Of a DNA stretch of 64,000 bases, positions 38,928-47,079 are shown in pieces. The stretch's first letter is position 1; the number at the start of each line of letters is the position of its first letter. A model generated the notes under the pieces. That model was given only the letters and a program-made list of their open reading frames with translations, searched no databases and had not been told where the DNA came from. Origin of the DNA: Candidatus Skiveiella danica (GTDB lineage: Bacteria; Pseudomonadota; Gammaproteobacteria; Burkholderiales; Burkholderiaceae_C); the NCBI GenBank assembly GCA_016721925.1, contig JADKHE010000011.1, positions 62,001 through 126,000 of the forward strand, given 5' to 3'. Position numbers and translations under genes: made by a program.

Positions 38928-39566
38928 ATGCTCAAATACCTCACTGTCCCCGTCACCCCGTTCCAGCAGAACTGCTCCATCCTCTGGTGCGACGAGACCC
39001 ACAAGGCCGCCATCATCGACCCGGGGGGCGACCTCGATCTACTGCTGGCCGAAGTGGCCCGCCTGGGCCTCACGCTGGAGCAGATCTGGCTCACCCACGC
39101 CCACATCGACCATGCCGGCGGCACCGCCGAACTGGCCGAGAAGCTGAACCTGCCCATCATCGGCCCGCACCCGGGCGACCAGTTCTGGATCGACGGCCTG
39201 CCGCAGCAAGGCAAGATGTTCGGCTTTCCGCATGCGGACGCCTTCAAGCCCACGCGCTGGCTGGCCGATGGCGACACGGTGCGCATCGGCCAAGCCACGC
39301 TGAACGTGCGGCACACCCCGGGCCACACACCGGGCCATGTGGTGTTTCACTCGCCCGAGATCAAGCGGGCATTCGTCGGTGACGTGCTGTTTGCCGGCTC
39401 GATCGGCCGCACCGACTTCCCGCAGGGCGACCACGACACGCTGATCGCCAGCATCACGCAGCGCCTGTGGCCGATGGGCGACGACACCGTGTTCATCCCC
39501 GGCCATGGGCCGGAAAGCAGCTTCGGGCGGGAACGCAAGGTGAACCCTTACGTGGCGGGGACCTGA
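38928..39566 (+). CDS. MBL-fold hydrolase, glyoxalase II-like (YcbL type)
   Basis: The 212 residues contain the canonical binuclear metal site: THAHIDHAGG, HTPGHTPGH, GDVLFAGSIGRTD and the final IPGHGPESS. Short glyoxalase-II-like proteins of this type hydrolyse thioesters such as S-lactoylglutathione or act on other small substrates. It is divergent from the metal-dependent hydrolase with a 219-bp gap containing the palindromic operator. Confidence 0.9.
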   Translation: MLKYLTVPVTPFQQNCSILWCDETHKAAIIDPGGDLDLLLAEVARLGLTLEQIWLTHAHIDHAGGTAELAEKLNLPIIGPHPGDQFWIDGLPQQGKMFGFPHADAFKPTRWLADGDTVRIGQATLNVRHTPGHTPGHVVFHSPEIKRAFVGDVLFAGSIGRTDFPQGDHDTLIASITQRLWPMGDDTVFIPGHGPESSFGRERKVNPYVAGT

Positions 39567-39596
39567 GGGCCAGATTCAAGCTGTCGCTCGGGCTTC

Positions 39597-39690
39597 TCAC
39601 GACGCCCAAGGATCGTTGAGCTCGATGCCGGCGCCCCGGAAGTCGTGCAGGTTTCGCGTGGCGCCCGCGAAGTCTCTTAAACGGGATTTG
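39597..39690 (-). pseudogene. PIN-domain (VapC-like) toxin C-terminal remnant
   Basis: The minus strand encodes RDFAGATRNLHDFRGAGIE followed by LNDPW and a stop, the recognisable C-terminus of VapC-type PIN toxins (TRN..DF.G.G). The rest of the gene is absent: immediately upstream lies dispersed repeat copy F and an in-frame stop. No antitoxin is seen. Confidence 0.6.
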
Positions 39691-39750
39691 TTCAGCAAAA
39701 ACTACCCCATCCCAGCGTGGAATGGTCACAAGCAGCTATCATTATTGATT
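39687..39750 (-). repeat. Dispersed ~60-bp repeat, copy F (intergenic)
   Basis: On the minus strand: AATAATGATAGCTGCTTG, then TGACCATTCCACGCTGGGAT, then GGGGTAGTTTTTGCTGAA. All three parts of the consensus are present. The copy abuts the truncated PIN-domain gene, as though the repeat or an associated rearrangement removed its 5' part. Confidence 0.8.
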
Positions 39751-39773
39751 CTCCTTGCAGACCCACCCGGGCC

Positions 39774-39971
39774 TCAATCAGGGTTCGATGACGATTTCTC
39801 TCGTCCCTCAAACACCCAGCCAACAAGGGCGCCTGGCAAACCGCCCGTCAAGGTCGCAACAACCGAGTGCGCCGTCGACACCCGCCCGCCCAGCACCTCA
39901 AAGACCAGAAAGCCGGCCACGCCAGCACCGGTCAAGAACCCAATCGCCAATGGCCAGAACAACTTGGTCAT
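39774..39971 (-). CDS. Small two-helix membrane protein
   Basis: A 65-residue frame from the ATG at 39971 (MTKLFWPLAIGFLTG) has two hydrophobic helices separated by a short polar loop; the frame is open back to 40007 (77 codons). No family is recognised. Plausible, since it has a normal codon bias, but unsupported by context. Confidence 0.45.
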   Translation of the reverse strand: MTKLFWPLAIGFLTGAGVAGFLVFEVLGGRVSTAHSVVATLTGGLPGALVGWVFEGREKSSSNPD

Positions 39972-40151
39972 GGTCGCGCGGTCTGACTGGTCGAAGGGGT
40001 CTGGCATCCGTGCCTCGCTGATGCCGATTGCCCGATCATCCGCCGTTCGTTCCCGGTGGCGCGTTCAGCACGGCCTGCCTCGCCGTGGAGCCGGTTCCTG
40101 GCTACGAAAGGATGCCGACACATTCGTCCGAATCGTTCTCCGTGTGGCCTG

Positions 40152-41537
40152 TCACGCCGGCGTGTCAGCGACGCTTTCCGATCCACGCGCCAAATTGACA
40201 TGGCTTCTGTGCCGCTCCGCCATCTCCCGCGCCTCGGCCAGCGCCTCCATCACCAGACGGGCGCCAGTTCGGGCCTGGGCCTCGGTGTGCGCTGCCATCA
40301 TCTGAATGCGGAACCGCGACGCACCCACCGGCACCACGGGAAATTCGGCCAGATTGACCAGCGCACCTTTGCGAAAAACCAGCCAGCTGGCAATGCGGCC
40401 AATCGCCTCGGCGCCTACCGGCGTTGGCACGATGGCCGTCGGCTCTCCCAAACAGTGAATACCACCCCTGCCAAATTCATCGCGAATGGCAAGGCTGGCT
40501 GCTTGCAGCTGATGTCGCAAAATGCCACCCTCCGGTGAACGCACGATTCTCAAAGCTTCCAGCACGGTAGCCGCCTGCACAGGCGACAGCGCGTTCGAGA
40601 ACATCCAGGACCCGGCGTAAATTTGCATGAACTGCTTGACCTCCGGGGTGCGCACCGCAACAAATCCGCCGTTTGACGCAAAAGTCTTGGAAAAGCTGCC
40701 CATGACAAGATCCACCTCGCCCAGCATGCCCTGAATCCCGATCTGCCCGGTACCGCCCGGGCCAAGGGCACCAAAATCATGCGCAATGTCAACCAGCAAG
40801 GTGGCATCGTATTCGCGGCAGATCGCCTGCAAGCTGCGGATGTCCGGGCTGTCGGCGTCCATCGAAAAGACACCTTCCGTGATGACCAGAATGCCGTTTC
40901 TTGCATCGGCCGCGCGAATTCTCTGAATGGCGGCGCGAAAGGCCTCGGTGTCCAGATGCCTGACCCGCACCACATTTCGGGTGGAAGCCTGCGCGCCTGA
41001 CTGCAGGCAGGCGTGCGCCAGCTCGTCCATGACGATATGGTCGTCTGGCCGGACCAGCGCCACCACCGCGCCATACCCCGCAGCCCAACCGGTCGGGAAA
41101 AGCAACGCGTGCGGCACATGAAGCGTCTCCGCGATGGTCCGCTCAAGCGCCAGAGAAATCGAGGTATTGCCCAGCAACGCACCGGAGCCCGCGCTGTGCA
41201 CGCCAAAGCGCGCGATGGATTCAATGGCCGCTGCATGCACCTGCGGGTGGCTGGAAAGCCCCAGATAGTCCTGCGACGCCAGGTTGATGCCACCACCCGG
41301 ATCGCCCGCTTCGTACCGGATGGCGGCCGTCGCTGCGGGGGCACTGTCGAGTGAGCGCACGTAGGGCCAGACATTTGCCTGCCGTCGCGACTCCACCCAT
41401 TGAAACAGCCGATCGGTGCGCCTCAGCAAGTTCGGGCCGCTAGGTCGGGCGAAGTGCGCAACGCTTTTTCCCAGCGCGGCCACAGGCGGATAGGGCGTCG
41501 GGCGGTCGTTGACCGCTTGAAAACTAATTTCGTGCAT
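40152..41537 (-). CDS. Alpha-oxoamine synthase family PLP enzyme (KBL/BioF/SPT/CqsA-like)
   Basis: The ATG at 41537 gives 461 residues. This fold-type-I PLP enzyme family condenses an amino acid with an acyl-CoA, releasing CO2. Visible marks are NLASQDYLGLSSHPQV, GVHSAGSGALLGNT, DELAHACLQSG (cofactor stacking), LLVDIAHDFGALGPGG and GSFSKTFASNGG with the Schiff-base Lys. Biotin operon, threonine catabolism and sphingolipid gene contexts are all absent. It could therefore make a signal or lipid base, as CqsA/LqsA or serine palmitoyltransferase do; this is inference. It follows the TIGR02594 gene by 82 nt. Confidence 0.8.
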   Translation of the reverse strand: MHEISFQAVNDRPTPYPPVAALGKSVAHFARPSGPNLLRRTDRLFQWVESRRQANVWPYVRSLDSAPAATAAIRYEAGDPGGGINLASQDYLGLSSHPQVHAAAIESIARFGVHSAGSGALLGNTSISLALERTIAETLHVPHALLFPTGWAAGYGAVVALVRPDDHIVMDELAHACLQSGAQASTRNVVRVRHLDTEAFRAAIQRIRAADARNGILVITEGVFSMDADSPDIRSLQAICREYDATLLVDIAHDFGALGPGGTGQIGIQGMLGEVDLVMGSFSKTFASNGGFVAVRTPEVKQFMQIYAGSWMFSNALSPVQAATVLEALRIVRSPEGGILRHQLQAASLAIRDEFGRGGIHCLGEPTAIVPTPVGAEAIGRIASWLVFRKGALVNLAEFPVVPVGASRFRIQMMAAHTEAQARTGARLVMEALAEAREMAERHRSHVNLARGSESVADTPA

Positions 41538-41619
41538 GGCCTGGCCCAAACCCCGTGCCCACAAACAACAAAACCGGTGCCAGCCATTTACTGTTCATTT
41601 TGCAATTTCCCATCATGGC

Positions 41620-42294
41620 TCAAGCCCTCCGCAGTGAAAGTAGGTTGTAGTGGGTGTCGCGCTGCATGCCGTCCAGCGGGTACCAGGCGTAGCGCACGGC
41701 GTCTGACTGGTTGCCACCCAGCAGCAAGATTTTTTTTGCGGTGGTGTCGATGGCAATGGCAATGCCCACATGCCCGCCACCTCCCTTGGGGCTTCTGCGG
41801 TCAAACACGGCAATGTCGCCGGTCTGCATGGCGCTGATGGCTGCGGCTTTACGCCAATTGCCCCAGGACTTGGCCCAGGCCGAGTCCGTGCCAACCCTGC
41901 CGGTTTGTTCGACGCACCAGTTCATGAAACAACTGCACCAGGCGGTTTCGTCGTGGAGCTTTTCGAGGGCGCTGAGGTCGTTGACGGTGGCCAGGTATTG
42001 CTGGATGCGCGGATGGTTGCTGTTGTTGCCGGGATATTCTTTCGTGCCAATTTCTCTGGCTGCAACAGCCAACCACGGGCTATCGAAAGCCGATGCCGGC
42101 ACCACGTAGCGGGCACTGCACCAACCGGTCTTGCCGCCCTTGCCATCTTCTTTGACCTGCAGCCAGGTGCCGCTGCTGTCAATGGCCAAAGCGGTGAGCA
42201 CGGTTGCCTGCTTCATGAAATCGATGGAATCAAACCCTTGGCCCGCGCCTTGGCGCATGTGAAGAGAATCGGGGATGGTAATGACTTGGAACAC
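41620..42294 (-). CDS. SH3-like plus TIGR02594-type cell-wall hydrolase-like protein
   Basis: The GTG at 42294 (AAGGAG six bases upstream) gives 224 residues; the frame open to 42354 has no such site. The N-terminal 65 residues look like a bacterial SH3 domain (SGTWLQVKEDGKGGKTGWC). The rest matches the TIGR02594/CHAP-like pattern: PWLAVAAREIGTKEYPG, TAWCSCFMNWCVEQTG with the presumed catalytic Cys, and GHVGIAIAID with the His. Such proteins occur in phages and polymorphic cassettes as peptidoglycan amidases or endopeptidases. It has no signal peptide. Confidence 0.75.
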   Translation of the reverse strand: MFQVITIPDSLHMRQGAGQGFDSIDFMKQATVLTALAIDSSGTWLQVKEDGKGGKTGWCSARYVVPASAFDSPWLAVAAREIGTKEYPGNNSNHPRIQQYLATVNDLSALEKLHDETAWCSCFMNWCVEQTGRVGTDSAWAKSWGNWRKAAAISAMQTGDIAVFDRRSPKGGGGHVGIAIAIDTTAKKILLLGGNQSDAVRYAWYPLDGMQRDTHYNLLSLRRA

Positions 42295-42396
42295 GGGTAC
42301 TCCTTTGCGTTGTTGCTGGTGGTTTGACAAAACAGCTCGTGGGATCTCCAACACCCCACTGACTGCGCTTGAAGCGTTTGTTAGGGTCCATTCGAC

Positions 42397-42722
42397 TCAA
42401 AGGAAAACTTTGAAAGCGGTATCAATCACCAAATCAATTAGCCCAGACCTAAAGCGTTCAAGTCTCGTCAGAGAGACCCCTGCTCGGGTTAATACATGAA
42501 GCTCAGCCAAGGCTTTCTTGGCATGAACAAGGTCTGCGAAGTCACATCTGTGATTTCCTCGACCGCAAGAAGCTTGGTCCAGCGCTTTAGGTCAGCCTCG
42601 AACTTCTCCAGAAATGCTTTTGCATCGTCTTTGGCGCTGTCTTCAAGGCCATTGAAGACTACTACTGCCAAGTCCCTTGCACCATTCAGGACTGCATTTA
42701 CGAATTCATCGAATTTGCTCAT
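42397..42722 (-). pseudogene. Small protein of about 108 residues, frameshifted
   Basis: The 77-codon frame from 42722 (MSKFDEFVNAVLNGARD) loses its frame after EEITD. The proper continuation is in another frame: CDFADLVHAKKALAELHVL, then TRAGVSLTRLERFRSGLIDL and a stop at 42397. A single missing base near 42540-42560 explains it. The start overlaps the lipoprotein stop as ATGA. The GC content is well below the window average. Function unknown. Confidence 0.65.
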
Positions 42723-43182
42723 TGCTGCGCTCCTTTGACACTACATTTTGTGGCTTCCTTCTTGTTGGCTTCCAGACAAATAATCTCATCATATGCATCG
42801 GAGATTATTAATTTAAACTCATCTATGTATGTCTTGGTCAAAGTTCTTGCATTACTTGTTGCCCAGCGGTAAAAGAATTTCCCCATAAGATCACCATCTG
42901 GCTTGATAAGTATTTGCCACTGTTTAGAAGAGGAACTATTGGAGGGAATCCCTTTTACAAACTCATGAGCCTTATTTGCCTCAACAAATAGTTTATCAAC
43001 CTCACCCTTGTGGTGTCGTATGGCTCAGCTGCCTTATCCATTAAGGCTAGCGTTTCTGCCTTAAGCGACGTCGCGTTTTGATAGGCGACTGGACTGTAAG
43101 GGCCTATAAGAGGGGCGCACGCAGACAACAAGACAAGAAAAACGAAGATGACACAGTGCCGGCATTTTTCAAACTGCTTCAT
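42719..43182 (-). pseudogene. Small lipoprotein, frameshifted
   Basis: The 5' part (43182 to about 43020) encodes a lipoprotein signal with the lipobox LLSAC and ...GPYSPVAYQNATSLKAE. After about residue 55 the frame is lost. The continuation, HKGEVDKLFVEANKAHEFV and KQWQILIKPDGDLMGKFFYR, is in a neighbouring frame and ends at 42719. Repairing one base near 43010-43025 gives a protein of about 154 residues. It is AT-rich compared with its neighbours. Two adjacent genes with one frameshift each suggest decay of an acquired cassette or a low-quality stretch of sequence. Confidence 0.65.
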
Positions 43183-43375
43183 GTTATTGATCCTTTATGA
43201 ATAAAGCCGATATAAAAAAGGAAGAATTGCCAGCAAAGCTACGAATTTTCTGAGTCTCTCCCCATCCCAATCGGTCTGAAGAAAATTTCAGTGATTTGAT
43301 GCAAAGTCAGAAGTCAACTAGCTTGTGTCAAGTCCGATTCCCGCACCCAAATAAACCGACCTACTGCCCTCAGGA

Positions 43376-44335
43376 CTACCCCCGCTCCCACTGCGCATAC
43401 ACCACGTTGTCATGCGGGTCCCGAAACACCCGCACACGCCCGGCGCCGGCATGGCGGGCGAGATCCAGCATGGCGGCGTCGTCGCGCACGATGAGGTGCC
43501 AGTCCATGAACAGCTCGATGTACGCGCGGCTGTAGCCGTCGGGCACGAAGTTGGCGATCAGCAGGCGGCCCTGCGGCGCGCACAGCGCGCCGAGCCTGGC
43601 CGTCAGCTTTTGCGCCACGACCAGCTCCAGGTAGTCGTAGAGGCCGGCGGAATACACCAGGTCAAACGGCCCCAGGTCCGTGTGGCGGCCGCCCAGCAGG
43701 GCGCGCACGGAGGATTCGACGACACGCACCCGCGAGTTCGCGCGCAGCGCGTGCTGGCGCCAGCGCACCTCGTCGCACGACTGCGGATCCTGGTCCAGCG
43801 CGATGAACTCGCCCTTGAACATCGACGATTCAACCAGTGAGCCTTCCAGCTCCCGGCAGTGCCCCGAGGCCAAGCTCAGGATGCGCGCATCCGGCTTGCG
43901 GGCGATCGCATCGTCGATATAGGCCCGCAGCAAGGCCTTGCGGTGAACCACGCTCAGTCCCATGGGTGAGCGCGTGGTCGTCGCGAAAACGCTGCGCCCA
44001 AAAGCGCTGGTCTCGCTGGGCGGCACACCCGTGTAGTAGTAGTCCAGCATGACGGCGTCCCCGGCATAGCCGCGTGGCTTGTCAAACGCTCTGCGGGTGT
44101 TGGGGTCCTGCTGCAGCAGTTTGAACACTTGGTGATCCCGCGCCGTCCGGATCAACTGCGGAAACACATCGGGGTCATCCCGCACCGGATCGACCAGCTC
44201 GTTCAGCGGCCGAGCCAGCCGCCGAAAGGCCGCGCCTGGATCGCCGGCCAGCATCAAGGCCTCGGCCTCGTCAAACAGCGCCACAAACGCCGACAGGTCC
44301 ACCGGCGCATCGACCGTGTTTTCAACGGAGTTCAT
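43376..44335 (-). CDS. Class I SAM-dependent methyltransferase (PhcB-like candidate)
   Basis: About 319 residues from the ATG at 44335 (alternative 44341). Motif I appears as ARILSLASGHCRELEG, followed by the acidic FIALDQDP, GPFDLVYSAGLYDYL and RLLIANFVPD, a normal SAM-binding core. The N-terminal helical region with RGYAGDAVMLDYYYTGV is typical of a subgroup that, from memory, pipelines name after the 3-hydroxypalmitate methyl ester signal synthase PhcB; I cannot verify this. It is divergent from the response regulator gene, with about 285 bp between them. Confidence 0.75.
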   Translation of the reverse strand: MNSVENTVDAPVDLSAFVALFDEAEALMLAGDPGAAFRRLARPLNELVDPVRDDPDVFPQLIRTARDHQVFKLLQQDPNTRRAFDKPRGYAGDAVMLDYYYTGVPPSETSAFGRSVFATTTRSPMGLSVVHRKALLRAYIDDAIARKPDARILSLASGHCRELEGSLVESSMFKGEFIALDQDPQSCDEVRWRQHALRANSRVRVVESSVRALLGGRHTDLGPFDLVYSAGLYDYLELVVAQKLTARLGALCAPQGRLLIANFVPDGYSRAYIELFMDWHLIVRDDAAMLDLARHAGAGRVRVFRDPHDNVVYAQWERG

Positions 44336-44621
44336 TTCCATCTCCAGGTTATCGACGCAAGCGCCACGGACATCAAAACGGGCAGTGAAGGCGCGCGGTG
44401 ATGGGGGTCAGCGGTTCCTCCCTTTCGCACTCGCGCTTCACGGTTCCATTCTTGTCGCCCCCGGCGACGTGCGCATCCGTCTTTCGTCCACGTCGAGGTC
44501 CATGCCCGCTGAACTTTGGTTCAGACGAGACCCCCCAATCGGCTGAGGGCGGTCGCCAGGTTTGCGTTTATGCTGGTGCCGCTTCTTCCAAAACTTCGCC
44601 ATTGCGACGATCGGGCCTGAT

Positions 44622-45251
44622 GTGCGTGTCCTTCTGATTGATGACCATGCCTTGTTCCGCAGGGGCTTGCGGCTGATGCTGCGTGAGGTATTTCCGACGG
44701 TCGACGTCAGCGAGGCGGATGGGTGCGCCGCTGGAGCGGACATGCATGAACTGAGCTTCGACCTGATCTTCCTGGACTGGAACATGCCCGGCATCCAGGG
44801 CGAACTGGCGCTGGACGCCATCAAGCTGGCTTTTCCGCCCTGCCCAGTGGTGGTGATGTCCGGCGAAGAAGATGCCAGCGTCATCCGCTCGGCCATCGCC
44901 CGGGGCGCGGCGGGCTATGTGCCCAAGGCGGCCAAACCAGAGGTCATGCTGGGTGCCTTGCAGCTGATCCTGGCCGGTGGGGTGTACCTGCCGCCCCAGG
45001 TGCTGGGCGCCGCACAGGGGGCGGCTGATGCGCCTGCCCGCCCCCCATCGCCGCTGAGCGAACTGACCGATCGGCAACTGGAGGTTCTGCGCCGCGCCTT
45101 GAAAGGCACGCCCAACAAGCTCATTGCCCGCGAACTGGCCATCTCCGAGGGCACCGTCAAGTCGCACCTGTCGTCTGCATTCAGAGCCTTGGATGTCCGC
45201 AACCGCACCGAGGCGCTCTACTCGGCTGCCAAACTCGGCTTGCGGCTTTAA
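44622..45251 (+). CDS. LuxR/NarL-family response regulator
   Basis: The GTG at 44622 gives 209 residues starting directly with VRVLLIDDHALFRRGLRL; the ATG at 44562 is an alternative with an atypical extension. The receiver domain has the phosphoacceptor Asp in LIFLDWNMPG and KAAKPEVM, and a C-terminal LuxR helix-turn-helix (LTDRQLEVLRRALKGTPNK, AISEGTVKSHLSSAFRAL). It lies 9 nt upstream of the hybrid kinase, which must be its partner. Confidence 0.88.
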   Translation: MRVLLIDDHALFRRGLRLMLREVFPTVDVSEADGCAAGADMHELSFDLIFLDWNMPGIQGELALDAIKLAFPPCPVVVMSGEEDASVIRSAIARGAAGYVPKAAKPEVMLGALQLILAGGVYLPPQVLGAAQGAADAPARPPSPLSELTDRQLEVLRRALKGTPNKLIARELAISEGTVKSHLSSAFRALDVRNRTEALYSAAKLGLRL

Positions 45252-45260
45252 CCCAGCACC

Positions 45261-47036
45261 ATGCAGACGTCGGCCCAAAACGTTTCCGAACGGCAGGATG
45301 GGCTTGGTGTCCACGACGTGGCGCCGACGGTGGCCGCGCAGCTCCTGCGCTTCACTGTCCGGCAGTCCGTCAAGAACAGCTACACGGTCTGGCTGATCAG
45401 TTTCTTCGTGGCCCTGGCCGCATTGAGCCATGTGCCGGCCTGGATCTCGGTGGGCTGGGCCTTGTCAGTTGGCCTTGCCTACACGATACGTGTCTTGCTT
45501 ATCGTCGGGGCACGGGACAGCCCGACGCTGGAGGCGCAGCACGGCTTCTGGCTTCGCCGGTACACCATCACCACCGTTGCCTGCGCCTTGGTCGTGGCCA
45601 CCGGGCCGGCTTTTCTCTTCCCAGCGGCATCTGAGACGGCCCGCATGTACATGTCAGTCCTGCTGTGCTGCTGGCTGGCCGGTTCGATGGCCTCCGTTGG
45701 CGCCTACGCCGGTCTGTTTGCGGTCTATGCCGCCGTGTTCACTGGCGGTGTCGCCGTCGGATGGGTGCTTTCTGATACAACACACAAGGTAGAAATCCTC
45801 GTCATGCTGGCCCTGTTCGCAGTGGTCGTCATCACGTTCGGGCGCAGCTTCGCCCGGCTGGTCAGCGAGGGCGTTGAAATCCGTTTTGTCAATGAACAGC
45901 TGATGGCCAGACTGGCTGCGGCGAGGGAAGCCGCCGAGGAATCCAGCGCCGCCAAATCACGCTTTCTGGCAGCCGCCAGTCACGACCTCCGCCAGCCCCT
46001 GCACGCGGTCGCCATGCTCAATGGCCTCCTCACCCGCCCACAGACGCCCGAGAGCATTGCGGACATCTCGCGGCACATGGCGCGATCGCTCTCGACCCTG
46101 CAGCGACTGTTCAGTTCGGTTCTGGACTATTCCAGACTGGAAGCGGGCGCCCCCGAACCGGTGCCTACCTGGTTTGCATTGGCGCCCCTGTTGGATCGAC
46201 TGACGGCCGAATACATGCCCACCGCTGCGCAGAAGGGCCTGGCTCTGCGCCATGACTGCCCGATGGTGCAAATCCATTCCGATGCGCAGATCCTGGAGCG
46301 AATCCTGCGCAACCTGATCGAAAACGCCATCAAGTTCACCGACCAGGGTGCCGTCACCCTCACGGCGGCACGAATGGACGATGGCTTGAACTTGACCATC
46401 TCGGATACCGGCCCCGGCATTCCCGACAACCTGAAGGCGGACATCTTCAAAGAGTACTTCCAGGCCTGCGCCGAGAAAAAGGAAGAAGGGCTGGGCCTGG
46501 GCCTGGCCATCGTGCGGCATCTGGCCCCACTGCTCGGGATCGGCATTACCGTGCGCGACAACCAGCCCCGCGGCACCTGCTTCGAGCTGTGCCTGCCGCG
46601 CACCAGTGTCCGGGAAGCCCCATGCCCGGTCTCCGACGCACCGCTTGCTCCCCGCGCCATCGATCTCGGCGGCTTGACGGTCCTGTGCATCGATGACGAC
46701 CCCGCATCCCTGCACGCGCTGCGCGCGCTGCTCGTCGAATGGAAGGCCTCGCCCCTGATGGCCACATCGCCCCAACAAGCTTTCGACGAAGCAGCTCGCA
46801 ACCCCTCAATCGACGTCATCCTGAGCGACTACGAGCTGGGCGCCCCCATCAATGGCGCGGACCTGATTCTGGCCTTGCGCGAACGGCTGGGGCCGGTCTC
46901 GGGCTGCATCCTGACCGGCGCGGCCGCCGCCATCCAAGCCCATCGCGACGGGCTCATCGAGTTCCCGGTCTTGCTGAAGCCGTTTGCCGCCCGTGAGCTT
47001 CGCGAGATGCTGGAGATGTTCAAGGAAATGCGGTAG
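45261..47036 (+). CDS. Six-helix hybrid sensor histidine kinase with C-terminal receiver domain
   Basis: The 591-residue protein has six hydrophobic helices (residues about 35-205), the dimerisation/H-box ASHDLRQPLHAV with His241, the N-box RNLIENAIKFTD, the G1 box DTGPGIP, the G2 box GLGLGLAIV and a C-terminal receiver domain with Asp523 in ILSDYELG. No periplasmic loop is large, so the ligand is probably membrane-soluble or bound within the helices, as in CqsS/LqsS-type autoinducer kinases. It is transcribed with the response regulator. Confidence 0.88.
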   Translation: MQTSAQNVSERQDGLGVHDVAPTVAAQLLRFTVRQSVKNSYTVWLISFFVALAALSHVPAWISVGWALSVGLAYTIRVLLIVGARDSPTLEAQHGFWLRRYTITTVACALVVATGPAFLFPAASETARMYMSVLLCCWLAGSMASVGAYAGLFAVYAAVFTGGVAVGWVLSDTTHKVEILVMLALFAVVVITFGRSFARLVSEGVEIRFVNEQLMARLAAAREAAEESSAAKSRFLAAASHDLRQPLHAVAMLNGLLTRPQTPESIADISRHMARSLSTLQRLFSSVLDYSRLEAGAPEPVPTWFALAPLLDRLTAEYMPTAAQKGLALRHDCPMVQIHSDAQILERILRNLIENAIKFTDQGAVTLTAARMDDGLNLTISDTGPGIPDNLKADIFKEYFQACAEKKEEGLGLGLAIVRHLAPLLGIGITVRDNQPRGTCFELCLPRTSVREAPCPVSDAPLAPRAIDLGGLTVLCIDDDPASLHALRALLVEWKASPLMATSPQQAFDEAARNPSIDVILSDYELGAPINGADLILALRERLGPVSGCILTGAAAAIQAHRDGLIEFPVLLKPFAARELREMLEMFKEMR

Positions 47037-47079
47037 CCGTCGTGCTCGAACGGCGGCGCTGAACGGTGAAGGAGCGAGC

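Noticed and set aside
46984..47079. Upstream extension of the giant protein
   Set aside because: It overlaps the kinase gene and lacks a ribosome site; the ATG at 47080 has a strong one.
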